A stretch of DNA of 64,000 nucleotides from the NCBI GenBank assembly GCA_037577475.1, contig CM075193.1, positions 6,026,685 through 6,090,684 of the forward strand, written 5' to 3'. This stretch comes from Chaunax sp. Z400. Its lineage: Eukaryota; Chordata; Actinopteri; Lophiiformes; Chaunacidae. Below the pieces are notes generated by a model that worked only from the letters and a program-made list of their open reading frames with translations, was not told where the DNA came from and did not search any database. A program made the position numbers and the translations under genes. Shown piece after piece: positions 35,521-47,800 of the stretch (its first letter is position 1; every line of letters starts with the position of its first letter).

Positions 35521-36424
35521 AGAAGAAAAAAAAAAGCCCAAACCACTTTGAGCCCATTAAATCATATCCAATGTTTTCTTTACACATGTACTACTTGCCA
35601 ACATTCAAGATCCTGCCCTGATTCCAGACTATTTTAAGGTCTAGAATGACTATTAGGAAAACAAACAGCTCCCTCTGCACACAGGGACAGCTGAGATCCA
35701 GGTCTATTTAATGAGTGGTGGCCTACAGCATATCTGACAGTGATTAAGGCAGTGTAAAGTGAACAGTAATATCTGGACCTGCAGGGCTCTCTCCAGAGAG
35801 TCATGCCTGCCCACATGGCACTATCCCCTGGCTTACAGCACTCGATATTATTGATTACATGGCAATTGTGTCTGACTTGCCTCAACCTCAGAGGCACCCT
35901 TCTCGGAGGGAGTGGAGGGCCTCAGCCGCCAGCCAAATCTGGATTATCACAGCAAATCAATGCCAGATTTCTTCCTACTCTCTGTCCTAATGAAAAAAAA
36001 CATCACTTATTAGCACAGTGATCACACACAGATTACCAGACATGGCCTCGTCTGGGAGGAGGAAGGGAGGGAGGGAGAGCGGTCCTCTGATGAGCCAACT
36101 AATGTCTTCCTTACCGCCTTCCTGATCTCTTCATCTCCAACATGTCATGACTTTCTGAAAGCCTTGCTCAGCTAACCTCACTTACATGATGGGAGCGCAA
36201 CGTCAACGGACTGGAGAGCATGTAGTGCTTGGTGAGGAGAAATGATAATCAAGCTGACACGGCACATTGAGGCTGAGTAATCTGTTCAATTTGGTCAGGT
36301 CATATGTTAAACTGCTGCTACTGCCTATGTTCCACTTTTCTTAAATTAGTAGTCAAGGTGTTGGTAAATAAAGTTAAATATAGGAGGGAAACAATGATGG
36401 ATTTTTTATAGGCACAATATTCCT

Positions 36425-36930
36425 TTTTCATTTTTATGCGGATGACTCTCAGCTCTACACAACAAAATGCAATCCTGTCTTGTTTAAATTTGTCCCTCTC
36501 TCTTTCTTCAGTTAAACTCAGATAAATCAGAAGCCATAATCATACTGTAAGTCCAGACCTCTTCAGCTAGCACTTCCCCTCTCACCTACAATACTTTATT
36601 CGAATGCATCAACACCCAGAGTAGAAATCCAGCTGCTACCTTTACCAAATTTAACTCTGGTCAACAGATGAATTCAGTTGTTCTATTGTGCTTGTCACAA
36701 CTTTGTAATGTCTTGCATGCACCTTTTCATCCCATCCTGATCAGACTACTGTAACTCTTCCTGTCTGACACAACGTAACATGGCCAAACTTCAACTGGTT
36801 CAAAATGCTGCAGCAAAACTACTCACAAAATCTAACAGCAAAGTCCACATTACACCTGTTTTAGCATCTCTGAGGAATGAGAATTGAGGCCAGCTCTGTT
36901 TTACTATTATAAAATGCCACCTAAATACAC
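36425..36930 (+). pseudogene. L2/Maui-clade reverse-transcriptase fragment
   Basis: FYADDSQLYT at 36432-36461 is the catalytic YADD box. LNSDKSEAI follows near 36510-36540. After a gap comes DYCN-like 'YCNSSCLTQRNMAKLQLVQN' and AAAKLLTKSNSKVHITPVLA then SLRN, matching L2 consensus (RLQLVQNAAARLLT...HITPVLASLHWLP). Internal deletions and stops make it non-functional. Same sense as the LTR-like blocks, antisense to cdh23. Confidence 0.85.
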
Positions 36931-36974
36931 ATTGTTTGCTAAATAGGCTTCTATTGAATGTCCACTGTTATGTT

Positions 36975-36979
<5 letters not shown>

Positions 36980-37004
<25 letters not shown>
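36980..37004. repeat. (TG)12 microsatellite
   Basis: Uninterrupted TG dinucleotides. Confidence 0.93.
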
Positions 37005-37005
<1 letters not shown>

Positions 37006-37446
37006 TTAAGTAATTAATACCTACTTTTTCTTCTTAATGTATAAATTCTTCTTTTTTTTATCCAGTAATGTCTGTGAGTCTCATGTGAGTTTTGTGTGTA
37101 TGCAGCGCAGCTCCAGTCTGCCTGAACTAGCTCACAGGCTTCGCTTCATTAAAGTCACAAACTCCTGCCAGGCCAACAGAAGATAGGAGACTATAGGACA
37201 CATGCCAAGCCAAACTGTGTTCTTCCACTTGCAGGCAGCACCGCCTGCAGCTTCTCTGATCCTGTATGGACTGACTGAATACTGTGGGAGAGATGGGGAA
37301 GCCTTACACAGGACCAAGGAAGATCATAACCATCAGGAATGGGATGGAAGCACAAGGCACTGTGTTACAACAGCCTGTCTCAAAACGCATCAGCGGGCAC
37401 AACATGTAGTTGTCCATCCTGCGTTGACCAACACTATGATGTGTGC

Positions 37447-37450
<4 letters not shown>

Positions 37451-37483
<33 letters not shown>
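37451..37483. repeat. (GA)n microsatellite
   Basis: Uninterrupted GA dinucleotides, 33 bases. Confidence 0.95.
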
Positions 37484-37487
<4 letters not shown>

Positions 37488-37659
37488 GGGTCCTGAGGCA
37501 GGTAGGGGAGGAACCTCCTTCTGTGCCGGACACTTAAGGGTCGTTAACAGGCAAAACACAACTCCTCTTAAAACTATGATGTCACAGCCAAGCCTAGTTT
37601 GCTGTCTGCGTACTCAAACTATGGACAGAATAACAACAAAACAATATTGAATTGTCCGG

Positions 37660-38260
37660 TTTTGTTTGTGCTGCAGACTCTGTATTTTGAAGGTAGTTAT
37701 TTTCTCCATTTTGTGTTATTTTCTTTTATACTTCCTGTCATATTTTCTTGTGGTCTGTTTTGCCCTTTTGTTTCCCCTGTCTCGGTTTTAGTCTTCTGTT
37801 TTCTGGTTTGTTCCCTCTGTGTCTTTGGAGACCCTGTCTATGTTTTAGTCTATCATTGTATCCTCCTTGTGTTTTCCCCTTTAACACTCTTCCCTCCAGT
37901 GTGTGATTGTCTGATTGTCTCCACCTGTGGCTGACTGTCTCCTCCCTGTGCCACCTGTTTGTCACTCCCTCCTTATCCCAGTGTATTTAGTCTGATTCCT
38001 GTTGTTAGTTGCCAGTCGTCAACATTTCTACTCATGTTCCAGCTGTTCTTTTTTTGTTTTCCAAGTTTTTCCAGTGATTTTTTTGTGGTTATTTCTGGTT
38101 TTGTTTTGTGGCTGTTGCTTTTGCCTATAGTTCTTTTTGGGACACTGTTGCCTTTTGTGGACTGCCCCTCTGATTTTTGACCTTGCACTGTTTATTGGTT
38201 TTTGATAATTATTAAATGTCTTTATTTACGCTCCTCCTCTGTAGATTTGCTGAACTTATT
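37660..38260 (+). mobile_element. third LTR-like block
   Basis: T/C-rich, with TTTTCTTGTGGTCTGTTTTG, TGTGATTGTCTGATTGTCTC, CACCTGTGGCTGACTGTC, GTATTTAGTCTGATTCCTGT, CTGCCCCTCTGATTTTTGAC and a late ATTATTAAATGTCTTTATTT polyadenylation-like end. The layout (promoter-distal T-rich part, CACCTG block, GTATTTAG near a TATA position, GACCTTG..., AATAAA-like) is that of a fish gypsy-type LTR. The open frames in it are T-rich artefacts. Confidence 0.5.
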
Positions 38261-38759
38261 CTGTGGTGTTGATTTTGAAAAGTTACACCACCAACTACTG
38301 CCCTGATAGGTATACTACAGTGTTTTCAGTAGTTTTTGTGCATCTGTGTGTACGGGGATAGGTTTGAAAATGTTGACATGTAAACGCAGCCTGAGTCACA
38401 ACTGGGTCAGAAAGTTTTAAACCTGACTGAAGGCTGATGGCACAGTGATGGAGGTTACATGTTGATGATGACACCCAATCTTGTAGCCACTGTACTCTGC
38501 TGCAGTGTCTGTGCATTTAAGTTTGAGACAGTATAAATGAAACTGGGCAGAAAGTCTTTAAAAGACATCATAATGTAATGTAGGTTAAAGAAATTTGTGC
38601 CATCAAGAGCCATTTGCTGTTTGTCTGATTTGACCAAATTGTCTTAACATGATTAATATTCACTTAGGTACTCAATCACTTGAGAAAATACAAATGTATT
38701 TCCAAATGATCTATGAATAACAAAACCAAAGATTAAAAAAGATAATTCTCATTTTTTAT

Positions 38760-38900
38760 CACCTCCATTGGGGATGTTGTGCTTTCTTGGCAGATTTTCT
38801 GTTTGTTTGTTAGCAGAATATCTCAAAAAGTTCTGAATGGATTTCCATTAAGTTTTGTAGACATGTGGCCCTTAAAATGGGAAAGAGGTGACTAGACAAT
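38760..38900 (-). repeat. diverged reverse copy of the ACCTCCGCCA-type repeat
   Basis: 'cacctccattggggatg' followed by 'ttctgtttgtttgttagcaga' and 'tctgaatggatttccattaa' mirrors the 3' end, ACAAAC array and centre of the copy at 31790-32033 in reverse complement. Confidence 0.55.
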
Positions 38901-40114
38901 TGACAACTGAGTGAACTCATTTGTACAGCTATATTCATTGTGCACAGAAGCAACTCATTAACTGACTTCTATGAAATAAACAGTACAGCAAAAGATTCAA
39001 AACCCAATAAACAAAAGGTTTAGGCAGTAAGGAACCATGTGTGCTGCTGCTACCTCCTCTTAGCTCTCTGAGTCCTGGCTTTTAGTTTATAGTGGACATA
39101 TTGTAGTGAGAACATAATACTCTCTATGGCTTTTCCCTCTCAGCTCTGTACTGATAAAAACAGCACAAATTAATATGCTGTCATTCCCCTCTTTACTCGA
39201 CTGTTATTCTACTGAATCACTGTTTTCAGCTTCACCTTTTCACCATATATACAGCCTACAGCTGTTTTTATGAGACAATAAAATGTTATCAGTGTCCCTC
39301 CTCTTATACTATAATCATAGTTGTCAATTTATTAATGTCACTGTTTATTTGCCTCAACTCTCCACTAGTCTGACATTTATTTTTTTCCCTCTCTCAAACA
39401 TTATGCCAGAAATCATATTCAAAGCCTCCATAATTTGAACCGATTGCCTCTATTTCCTTTACTCCTTTTTTTTTCTTCTCTTCTTCTTGGTCATTATTTG
39501 CCACAATGATCTTGGCAAAGCTGTCCCAGCGGAGGCCTGTGTGTGCATCAGACAACATAAACACAGACAGCTGTGTCAGAGGGCAGCTGATAGCCTGTAG
39601 AGACTCATTCATCTCCTTTTGTCTCTCTCTTTGTTAGACTGCAGTCAGTCCATCTCCTTCAACAGCTGACTGTTCCTATCCCAGCTGAAAGATCAAAACA
39701 CACCATTTAGTAGCTCCTCTTCAGCACAATTGACCTTTGCATTTTAACACTTCACCTCTCTTCATTCAGCCCTGCCTTCCATCTCCCTTCACTCTCCTTG
39801 TCCCTCGTTCCGTCGCGCCTCTTTCACTTCAGGGCAGGATTCCATGCGTAAATACCAAGAACCAGGCTTTGTCACACAACAAAGCTGCCATTAACATCGC
39901 TGTTTTGTTTGTTTTACATGACGTAGTTTATTTTAAGGGCAGAATATGACTCAATCTGGCAAACGCTACTGGCTACGATAGGAATCTTCAATGTTTTAGC
40001 TGTGATAAACGGAAGGCCGTCATCCCTTCATTCAAGAAATTACAATTCAAAATTGACTTCATAACGGTTTAACAAAACATACAGTCTCCATAACAACCCC
40101 ACAGAACACCCGGA

Positions 40115-41065
40115 TTGATGAATGTCCCGGTAAACCTGTTGGTTGCCTCTCCATCACTCAGTCACCTAAAGAGGCAGTGGGAGGAAGATCTGGGGTCTAA
40201 TATTTCTGATATAGATTGGAAGGCTTCCATTAGACTGGTTCATTCATCATCAAAATGCATAAGACATGGGTTGTTGCAATTCAAGGTTCTGCATAGACTG
40301 CATCTGTCTGCGAGTAGGCAGGCAAAAATTCACCCTGGTCTGGATCCAACCTGTTTCAGGTGTAATGGGGACCCAGCTATAGCCCCAGTCACATGTTTTA
40401 GTCATGCCCTAAATTGATCCAGTTCTGGACGGGTGTATTTAACACCTTTCACATCTGTAATAGGGTTATCGATCCTAGCCCGCTGATTGCAGTTTTGGTG
40501 CAATCCCGGCTGGCCCTGGCCTGAAGACGCGGATAAGAGGGGCAGTGACCCGGCCACCGCTGCCGGCCAGCCAACCAGAGAGCGTTGAGGATAAAGGCCG
40601 AAACACTCGGTGATGGTTGGGCACGTTCTCCACCTTACTAGCCAATACTTGCCACCATCCCATAAACGCTGGGTTGAGGAGGTACAGTAATGTCATATCT
40701 TAAAGTAGAATGGATTAAATACACTCTCTGCGCTCCACCCAGACGTTTTATAAGGTCTGGCAACCATTTTTTGTCTTATTTTGAGATGGAATTTCCTTCT
40801 ATAAACATAATGTGAGGCATGGGCTGTTTGATATTGTTTAACGTTTTATTTCATTTATTTATATTAGTATTATTTTATGACCTTGTTTTTCTCATTTGTT
40901 CTTCTTTCTTCATTGAATGCCAATTTGCTGCACTGAAGCGATGCTGCTGCATCATATTAACGTACAGCAGCATTAATCAATTTATGTTTTTGTTTATACT
41001 CTTGAACACTATTATATGTGTACAACAGCAGAGAAAAAAAACAATAAAAATTTTTGAATAAATAA
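40115..41065 (+). pseudogene. L1-clade LINE fragment, C-terminal ORF2 and 3' UTR
   Basis: The frame at 40115-40417 contains LKRQWEEDLGSNISDIDWKA, SIRLVHSSSKCIRHGLLQFK, VLHRLHLSA and DPTCFRCNGDPA. This is the cysteine-containing C-terminus of fish L1 ORF2 (WEEDLG....W......HSSS..ARHGLIQFKVLHRLHWSK...DPTCDRC). Traces continue after a frameshift (WTGVFNTFHIC). A GC-rich unrelated patch (40480-40690) interrupts before the T-rich 3' end and AATAAAAATTTTTGAATAAA. Confidence 0.75.
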
Positions 41066-41403
41066 TGGTTTCACATTTGCACAGCAATGAATCAATACAG
41101 GGACTTACAGCAATGAACTACAACAAGATTATTGTGGATGGGTGGGTTTACAACCAACTATAGAAAGAAAAGTCCTCTAAAAAAGACTCCGTAAACGATC
41201 AGATCCATTGTGAGCCTTTTGCCCGCAATTACAAAAGCTGGGAAAAGCATGGATGGCTTCACATGCATACAGACAGCAGCATGCAGGAACTGACAGTTCA
41301 CCTGTAATACAACTGTCTGTGCAAAATCATCTGTTCACCTCTCCCCTCTTCTCCAACATGTTTTCTTCAGTTCTGCTCCACTGGTTTGGTTGATTTAATG
41401 ACC

Positions 41404-41430
41404 ACACACACACACACACACACACACACA
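41404..41430. repeat. (AC)13 microsatellite
   Basis: Uninterrupted AC dinucleotides. Confidence 0.94.
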
Positions 41431-42281
41431 TCTGGAACAGGAGAGAGGAGGCTGTTAAAATGGGAAACGTCTAAAGCATATAATGATCAAAATTATAAGT
41501 AATGTAGTATTGACCCCAAAAGCAGCATGAAAAGGCAGAAAATTGATGTTTAAGATCTGCGAGTTGTTCTATGGAGACGTGATGCTCAAACCACTACAAA
41601 GCATTATCCTGTCAGTGAACACAAACCACTGTAGACATTCAGCTGCAATAAAAACCACTTCATGTCAACCTCAGCCCTATGAGCTCACTATCAAAGCAAA
41701 TGATGCTGATATTCAGAATATATATGCGAGTAGGCATGGAAATAAATAAACAAGAATAGATAACTCTACATTCATGGGCCATCTTTTAACAGTGACTCAC
41801 GAGCATTTAATCAATACCAAACCTTTCCCAGTGGTTCCACTCAGACTAGATAAGAGACAAGCGTTATATCCACACCACGGAAAAATAAAATGAGATGCTT
41901 CATTTTATGACACTTTTCCAAACTCTTCATTACCCTCTCTCCTTGTCCTCCTTCAACAAGTTTACCATTCGTCAGTGTTACAATACTCCCATCCTTTCCT
42001 GTCCTTGGTCCTTGCTCTGCTGCCCGTCTGAGACCTCATAGGATAGACCAGCAGAGTGACTGTATCTACAATTCATTCCCCCATCCCTCATATTGAGTTT
42101 CATCTGAGCCTGTCAGTCAAGGAGTTGTCAGATATTGACTCGCTAGTCAGCTTGGGGTTTTTTCTCTCTCTTCTTTTTCATATTCTGAAAGAATTCAGGA
42201 AGAATGACAACTGGTTGATGCCTGCTTTCCCCACATAGCAGTTTTTTTTCTCAGTCTTAACACATACAGAAAATACAATAT

Positions 42282-42291
42282 GGATAGATAA

Positions 42292-42326
<35 letters not shown>

Positions 42327-42327
42327 T
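42282..42327. repeat. (GATA)n microsatellite
   Basis: About eleven GATA tetranucleotides with one AATA variant. Confidence 0.96.
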
Positions 42328-43173
42328 TAGAGTTACATAATGTTCATTTTCGTGTTAAAGTTTTGATAAACTTTAAATTTCTTTTTCCATCTGGGAAAAA
42401 TATCACAAACAAGATGATCCACATAATATCATACAGACCTGTTGAACTAATAAGCCTATTTTGCATAAAAATCATGATTTGATCACAAGAAGAAAACTGT
42501 AAAGTGTGAGCCAGGGCATAAATGACTGGCATTCATCTGTAAAATCATTAATATTAAACACAGGTGTTCCATCTACAGTTAAAAGAAGGCAGTAAATAAT
42601 AAGGACAAAATACTGACCCAGGATTAATAGTAGGATTCTCAAACAGAGTTATGTTCCCCTTTAACCTTCGTTGCGTCGCTGCCGCGTTCAGGTGACACAT
42701 GAATAAATAAGTGGGCACCAAGGCGCTTCCCAGCCGCTACTCGCGGAGTCACCAGGGCTACCTGAGATAACACTGCGCACCTGACACCTCTGCAGGCATG
42801 CACTGCCTCGTGCTTACTGACTACTTAATTACGCTGATAAAATAACCCGTGAAACAGCAGCTACCGCCGAAGCGCACCATTACAAGAGACTGTATATTTG
42901 AATGATTAGATTAGATTGATAAAAAAAATCAGACAATCAACTTCTATAACTCCTTGGTGCGCAAATTTAAAACACCGCACACCAATTTTCCAAAGTACAA
43001 GAACTATCAGTGCGTAAAAGTCGTGAATTACGCACAACTATACTGGATAGAGCATAATGGAAATAACATTATTCTTAGTGTGAAAACATCCTCACTGCCG
43101 CAGTCATTATTTCTAACACTACCTCGTGACTATCATCTCAAAGAAGGGTCATCATCTCATCATATTGTCCTAC

Positions 43174-43390
43174 CTTCCTCGTCCGTGTCCGTCGCTGGCT
43201 GAGCGCCTTTAGATTCGATTGCTTGTCCTGCTGTGATGCGTTACCAAGTATCTGCTACCCCGTCTCTCTCTCCTTCTCTCCCCCCCCCGCCTCTCTCTCC
43301 TGGAAGCTTTACTCTATCACCACCGACGCCCTGGTCATTGCAAATTTTGCTTATCCGCGCTCCACTGCAAAACCCACCAAGACCAAAATA
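43174..43390 (-). other. cdh23: candidate non-coding first exon and core promoter of cdh23
   Basis: On the minus strand a CpG- and purine-rich stretch (a run of G, then GA repeats, then several CG dinucleotides near 43180-43230) ends at 43174 with a plausible donor, GAGGAAG followed by GTAGGA. The stretch is more CpG-rich than the surrounding DNA. Mammalian CDH23 has a non-coding first exon far upstream of the ATG exon, which is what this would be, 12.3 kb from the start exon. The transcription start (right border) is a guess. No clear TATA box is seen. This is inference from composition and a single splice signal. Confidence 0.4.
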
Positions 43391-43939
43391 CTTGTTTGGA
43401 ACTCATAAATAATGTCCCATATTACAACCGTCCTTAAATCTGGTTGCACTACAGCAATTCCAGCACTTACAGATAGAGACCAATGGTTTTAAATGTTGTC
43501 CTTGAGCAGTATGATTCTATGTTTCTCAATTAAAAAACTTACATACATTGCCCATGCAAGCAATCTAAAATCATTTGGTTTCTAAATTTTGATTCTGATG
43601 TGGGTTGAATTTATTAACGCCTTAGGCATGGTTCTGCTGCTTTTAAAAATAATTACGCTTCGATGAGTTCACAAATCCTTTACAAGCTGAATTCACTGAG
43701 ATTAAAGATCTATCCACGAGCCTCTCAAATAAGCCTATGAGCTGATATGTGGCAGAGTAAATTTGAAATCCATTATTTAGCCACAGAGGCCGTGGATCTG
43801 AAGGATAAATGCCTGTATGACAGCACCGCTTAGTGTCTAAAATAAGAATTACAAATGAAGCATCGCTCACAGTTCTCCAAAAGAGATATTTTATTAAAAC
43901 ACATACAGGGAATGAATTTCACTGAATAAATCAAACTTA

Positions 43940-45112
43940 TTCAGCCCCCATTGTATATTATGTTAATTGGCAACACTATTAATCAGCTTTCTTCAATAAA
44001 CAAATCACACAGGAACAGTTTAAATGCTCAGTACAGCTCAATACAACAGATATTGCAAGTGTTTTCCCCAAATATAACACAAAAGTCTACTTTTTCTGAC
44101 TACTGTAGTCAAAAATGATTCAACCGCTTAATGACAAGTGTCTCTACTTTATAGAGACCCTTAAGATGCTATGACCTGCTACAAATGTGATGCATGTATT
44201 CAGACATCAGCTTCCGGCACCGTTCCTCAGGAATCTTAGCCCATTCCTCATGAGCAAAGGCCTCCAGGTCTGGAATATTCCTGGGTTTATGTGATGCAAC
44301 CACCTTCTTTCTATGGGATTCAAGTCAGGTGACTGTGGCCACTCTAGAATGATCCAGGACTTCTTCTGAAACCAAGCCTTGGTGGACTTTGGGGTCTGTT
44401 TGGGATCATTGTCCTTTTGGAACGTCCAATGAAGCCCAAGCTTCATCTTCCTCACAGATGGTGCCATGTTTTCTTCTAGGATTTCCTAATACCTGATGGA
44501 ATCCATCTTACCCTCTACATGCTGCAGGTTTCCAGTGGCCGAAGAAGCACAACAGCCCCAGAGCATCACCGAGCCACTGCCATGTTTCACTGTAGGAAGT
44601 TTGTTCCTTTCAGCATAAGCTTCATTCTTCCTCCAGACATACTGCTGATCCACAGGCCCCAAAAGTTACAGTTTTGTTTCATCGCTCCACAGAACAACAT
44701 CCCAAACTTTAGTTTCTTATCTTGATGGTTTTGAGCTACTGAGTTGACTTTTCGTATGTTTTTGGGTCAGCAGTGGTGTACTTTTGGAGTTTGTGTGGTT
44801 GGAGTTTGTGCATGGAGCACTGATCTAAATTTAGTTCTTAATAGAAAAGAAAACTTTTGGACTCTACTACTAAAGTAAATCTTTGAAGGTTCGCTGAGTG
44901 TTTTAACATCTGATTTGCAGTTGTGTGCTCTTATGAGAGATGATATCCAGGAGGTTGAATCATTTTGAGAATGCAGTTGTCAGTAAAAGAAGCATTTTGT
45001 GTTGAATGTGAAACAAAATCTTAAAATTTGTTGTACTGTGTGAGCTTGTTATTGCAAACAGCTGATAAATTGTATATTTAGCTAATAAACCTAACATACA
45101 ATGGCAGATGAA
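43940..45112 (-). mobile_element. Tc1/mariner element, decayed, with TA target duplications
   Basis: Both outer borders are flanked by TA (43938-43939 and 45113-45114). The left end TTCAGCCCCCATTGTATATT corresponds, in reverse complement, to the right end (TTCATCTGCCATTGTATGTT). The inverted similarity continues inward for about 180 bases, including AATGATTCAACC on the left (44113-44124) against GGTTGAATCATTTT on the right (44954-44967). Size about 1.17 kb is short for a family usually near 1.3-1.6 kb. The transposase remnant lies between the ends. Confidence 0.85.
44200..44680 (-). pseudogene. Tc1-like transposase pseudogene
   Basis: Minus strand, C-terminal two thirds only. It shows VWRRKNEAYAERNKLPTVKH, GSGSVMLWGC, GNLQHVEGKMDSIRY then a stop, EILEENMAPSVRK, HWTFQKDNDPKQTPKSTKAW and WPQSPDLNPIERRWL. 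DNDPK and DLNPIE carry the second D and the E-region of the DDE catalytic triad. The stop after DSIRY, a deletion following ERRWL and loss of the N-terminal DNA-binding domain show it is inactive. Encodes a cut-and-paste transposase in intact relatives. Confidence 0.9.
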
Positions 45113-47399
45113 TACATTTGCTTCCGAATGTACATATATAAGTTTATTATTTGAATTTATGTGAGTGGGTATATGTGGGTATAATGATGGTTTTAAGTGA
45201 TATTTTGCTGCTCTCTGGTGGACATTTACCTCAACTGCAGTTTAGAAGTTTTTGGCATGGAGCAGCCTCTCTTCTTGTAATTTGAAACTGTTTTAAGCTC
45301 CAAGATGAGAATCACAAAGTTGAACATTCAGACATCATGCAAAAAAAATAAATAAAATGTGAATACAAGGAATGACACACACAGTAGCAGCCAATAGATG
45401 CAGGTGTTGTGATACATGCCCTTGTAAATTTCCAATAACACTTGAGTGACTCATGCATGTATGAATCTTGTTTATTGTATATACACTATATAGTTAATAG
45501 TAGAGTATCCTTCAACATATATGATGTTTATTAGATCACATTTTCCTTGTCTGACTGTAAGAAATGCAACATTATGTGTCTCCTTGTTGGCCTATCAGCA
45601 CTTGTTCAGTAACAGTGTCTCAGTTCTGAAATGTAGAAAGACCCTGGGCCATATAAGCCTATACTTATCCATGAATTGTACTTGTATATTCTTATAATTC
45701 ATGTATTCATTATTCATTAGTTTTTGTCCACATAGAGTAATATAGAATAGTAAAATAAGTTATTTATTAGCATTAACCTTGATATCAAGTTACGTAAATA
45801 AATATTTTAGTGGTTTAGGGAATGGTGCACCAACAAGTCTCGGGCAAAATCCTATTGTAATATAAAACTTCAAACATGAAGCAGCTATCATCATGTTTTA
45901 AATCTCTGACTTACTCGATACAATAAACACAACACATCTTCTTTGCAGCATCCAAGTTGTTCCATGATGACAGAAGCTTGTGCAAAGACTAAAGTCCAAA
46001 GACCGGCCTGCCAGCTCTGAACCTGGACCATCTCAGGACCACGTGTATAAACAGGTGCAGACATTATTAATGATGAGCAGACATGAAAACATCTATCATA
46101 TTTCACTTATAGATATCCCCACAGCATCACAGTGCTTTTAAATAGCCATACTAGTCATGAGTCTGACTCATGTGAACTTGTTTGAATCTGTTCTCTGTGA
46201 AATATTGCAGTAATATCTCTGTATGAAGACATTTCTATGTAAATATAAATCACACCTTTTTGTAATACTTCTTTTTTTCCACACTTGCTTTGTGGAGAAA
46301 ACATCTTCTTTTAGATTTCTAGTTACCATGTCTGCAATAATTTGCCTTCTTGTGTAATTCAGTGCCAAAAGCCTTGTGTAACACTGCTTGGCAGTTGCAA
46401 CATGAACTAAAGATTTGTTCTAAATATCAGAATATATCAGGAAGACTATGTATACGTAATTTTTTATCAGCTTGAAGAAGAGGTGGTTTATTAAATTGCC
46501 TGACTGATACGGATGTTTTTATATTTTTGGCTTTGTGAGACGGTTGCGCTTGTGCAAAAATAACATTTAGACTTTGACAAACCTTTGAAATAACTAGAAA
46601 TGTTTGCAGTAGTCTTTAAATTGTTCAGCATTGATTTTTAAGAGGCTGGACATGCAGAAATGCCTCAACATTATCAGCAGTATTCATCCCCTGAAACCCA
46701 TTCTGACATCGAACAGTTGTGTCTTTACAAACCCTGAGAGCGAGACGGTCTGTGTTTTGAGCAATGGGGTAATTTGCTAATGACTTCCTATCTTTCATTT
46801 GGAGGAAGCTGATGCCAGTTGGACAGCAGGATGAAGACAGGTCAGCCCATGACACAGCAGCTTCCTCTGGAAGACATGAACACCAGATAATTGTTCTGGG
46901 TTAATGTGCACCCCTATTAGTGACAGTTACCATGTTTGGAAGGATTCACCACAGGACAGTGTGAAGTACCAGAATCCCATTATTCCTCTCTGCTTAGGGT
47001 GTGTCTTCTCTCTGCTCCTCAGAGCCGCTGATGCATTTAGGAAGCACTGGTGTGGTCTTTTGACTCTACTGCCAAGCTTAGGATGAAGGCTTAGTGGTGA
47101 CAGAGAAATTTCTGATAGCAGGAGATGTACGGAAAGAAAATACAACAGGAAAGATTGGAAGAATGATTTTTGATGGAGAGGTAATAGTGCGTTCATGTGT
47201 TGTCAGGATATCCGGAAAAATGAGTTTCCAAGTGGGAACATTCACATAAATGACACTTAGAACACGATTAATGGTTATGAAACACCTGTGCATTTCCTTT
47301 TTTATCAGCTTGTAACACCTTCCAGCTTTACCTTGTGGTTCAAAAAATTGAGCAGTTGAGTGTTGACCCTTTTTCATTAAATGATACCTTTCTCTTATA

Positions 47400-47800
47400 A
47401 CAGACCATCCTCATCTTATGAAGGTCAACAACATCCTTTCTGACCTCAAATCAATCACACAGGTGCACCTCATGGTTGTGAGCTCTCGAGTGCACTTCAC
47501 AGACTTCACAATCCAGGCTGATTCAGACCGCCATGAAAGTCATAGGGAAAAAAGAACACCAGCCCCCTCAATCTGTTTATGACTAGTCAATGCTTAGAGG
47601 AGCACAAAGGGAACTGTTGACCTGTCCAATGTCTTCCACTCTGAGTACAAGCTTCAGATGATGATAGAGTGCCAAAATGTCAAGTCCATCTTTTTAAAAA
47701 GTCATTTGTACCTTCCTCCCTTAACATCTTAAACAAGAAAGACAGACAGAAGCTCAAGCCTTAGACCTTACTTTTGGAATGCATTGTTCTGTGCAATGCT
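47400..47800 (+). pseudogene. possible degenerate LINE C-terminal fragment
   Basis: In shifting frames the segment gives VFHSEYKLQ, then KCQVHLF/KSHLYLPSLNILNKKDR, loosely like the 'HPLN.EFELLPSGRRYRVP.C...R.KNSFVPSSI.LLN' end of some fish LINE reverse transcriptases. Weak and frame-broken, so tentative. Confidence 0.3.

Larger units (their letters stand above)
30899..43173 (-). other. cdh23: putative cdh23 intron 1, rich in retroelement debris
   Basis: Depends on the candidate first exon ending at 43174. No coding exon was seen. It holds an inverted-repeat DNA element, several LTR-like blocks, L2 and L1 pieces, and a SINE tail, each listed separately. Stretches without identifiable content: 30899-31700, 35530-36420, 38905-40110 and 41070-43170, the last with AC and GATA microsatellites and a modestly CG-rich patch at 42665-42800. 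Confidence 0.5.

Noticed and set aside
37599..38180. Hydrophobic plus-strand open frames resembling membrane proteins
   Set aside because: They arise from T-rich LTR-like sequence; Phe/Leu/Val richness is a by-product of composition.
46625..46855. Minus-strand frame near 46.7 kb that looks protein-like in composition
   Set aside because: No recognisable motif, and adjacent frames are equally open; not enough to call an exon.
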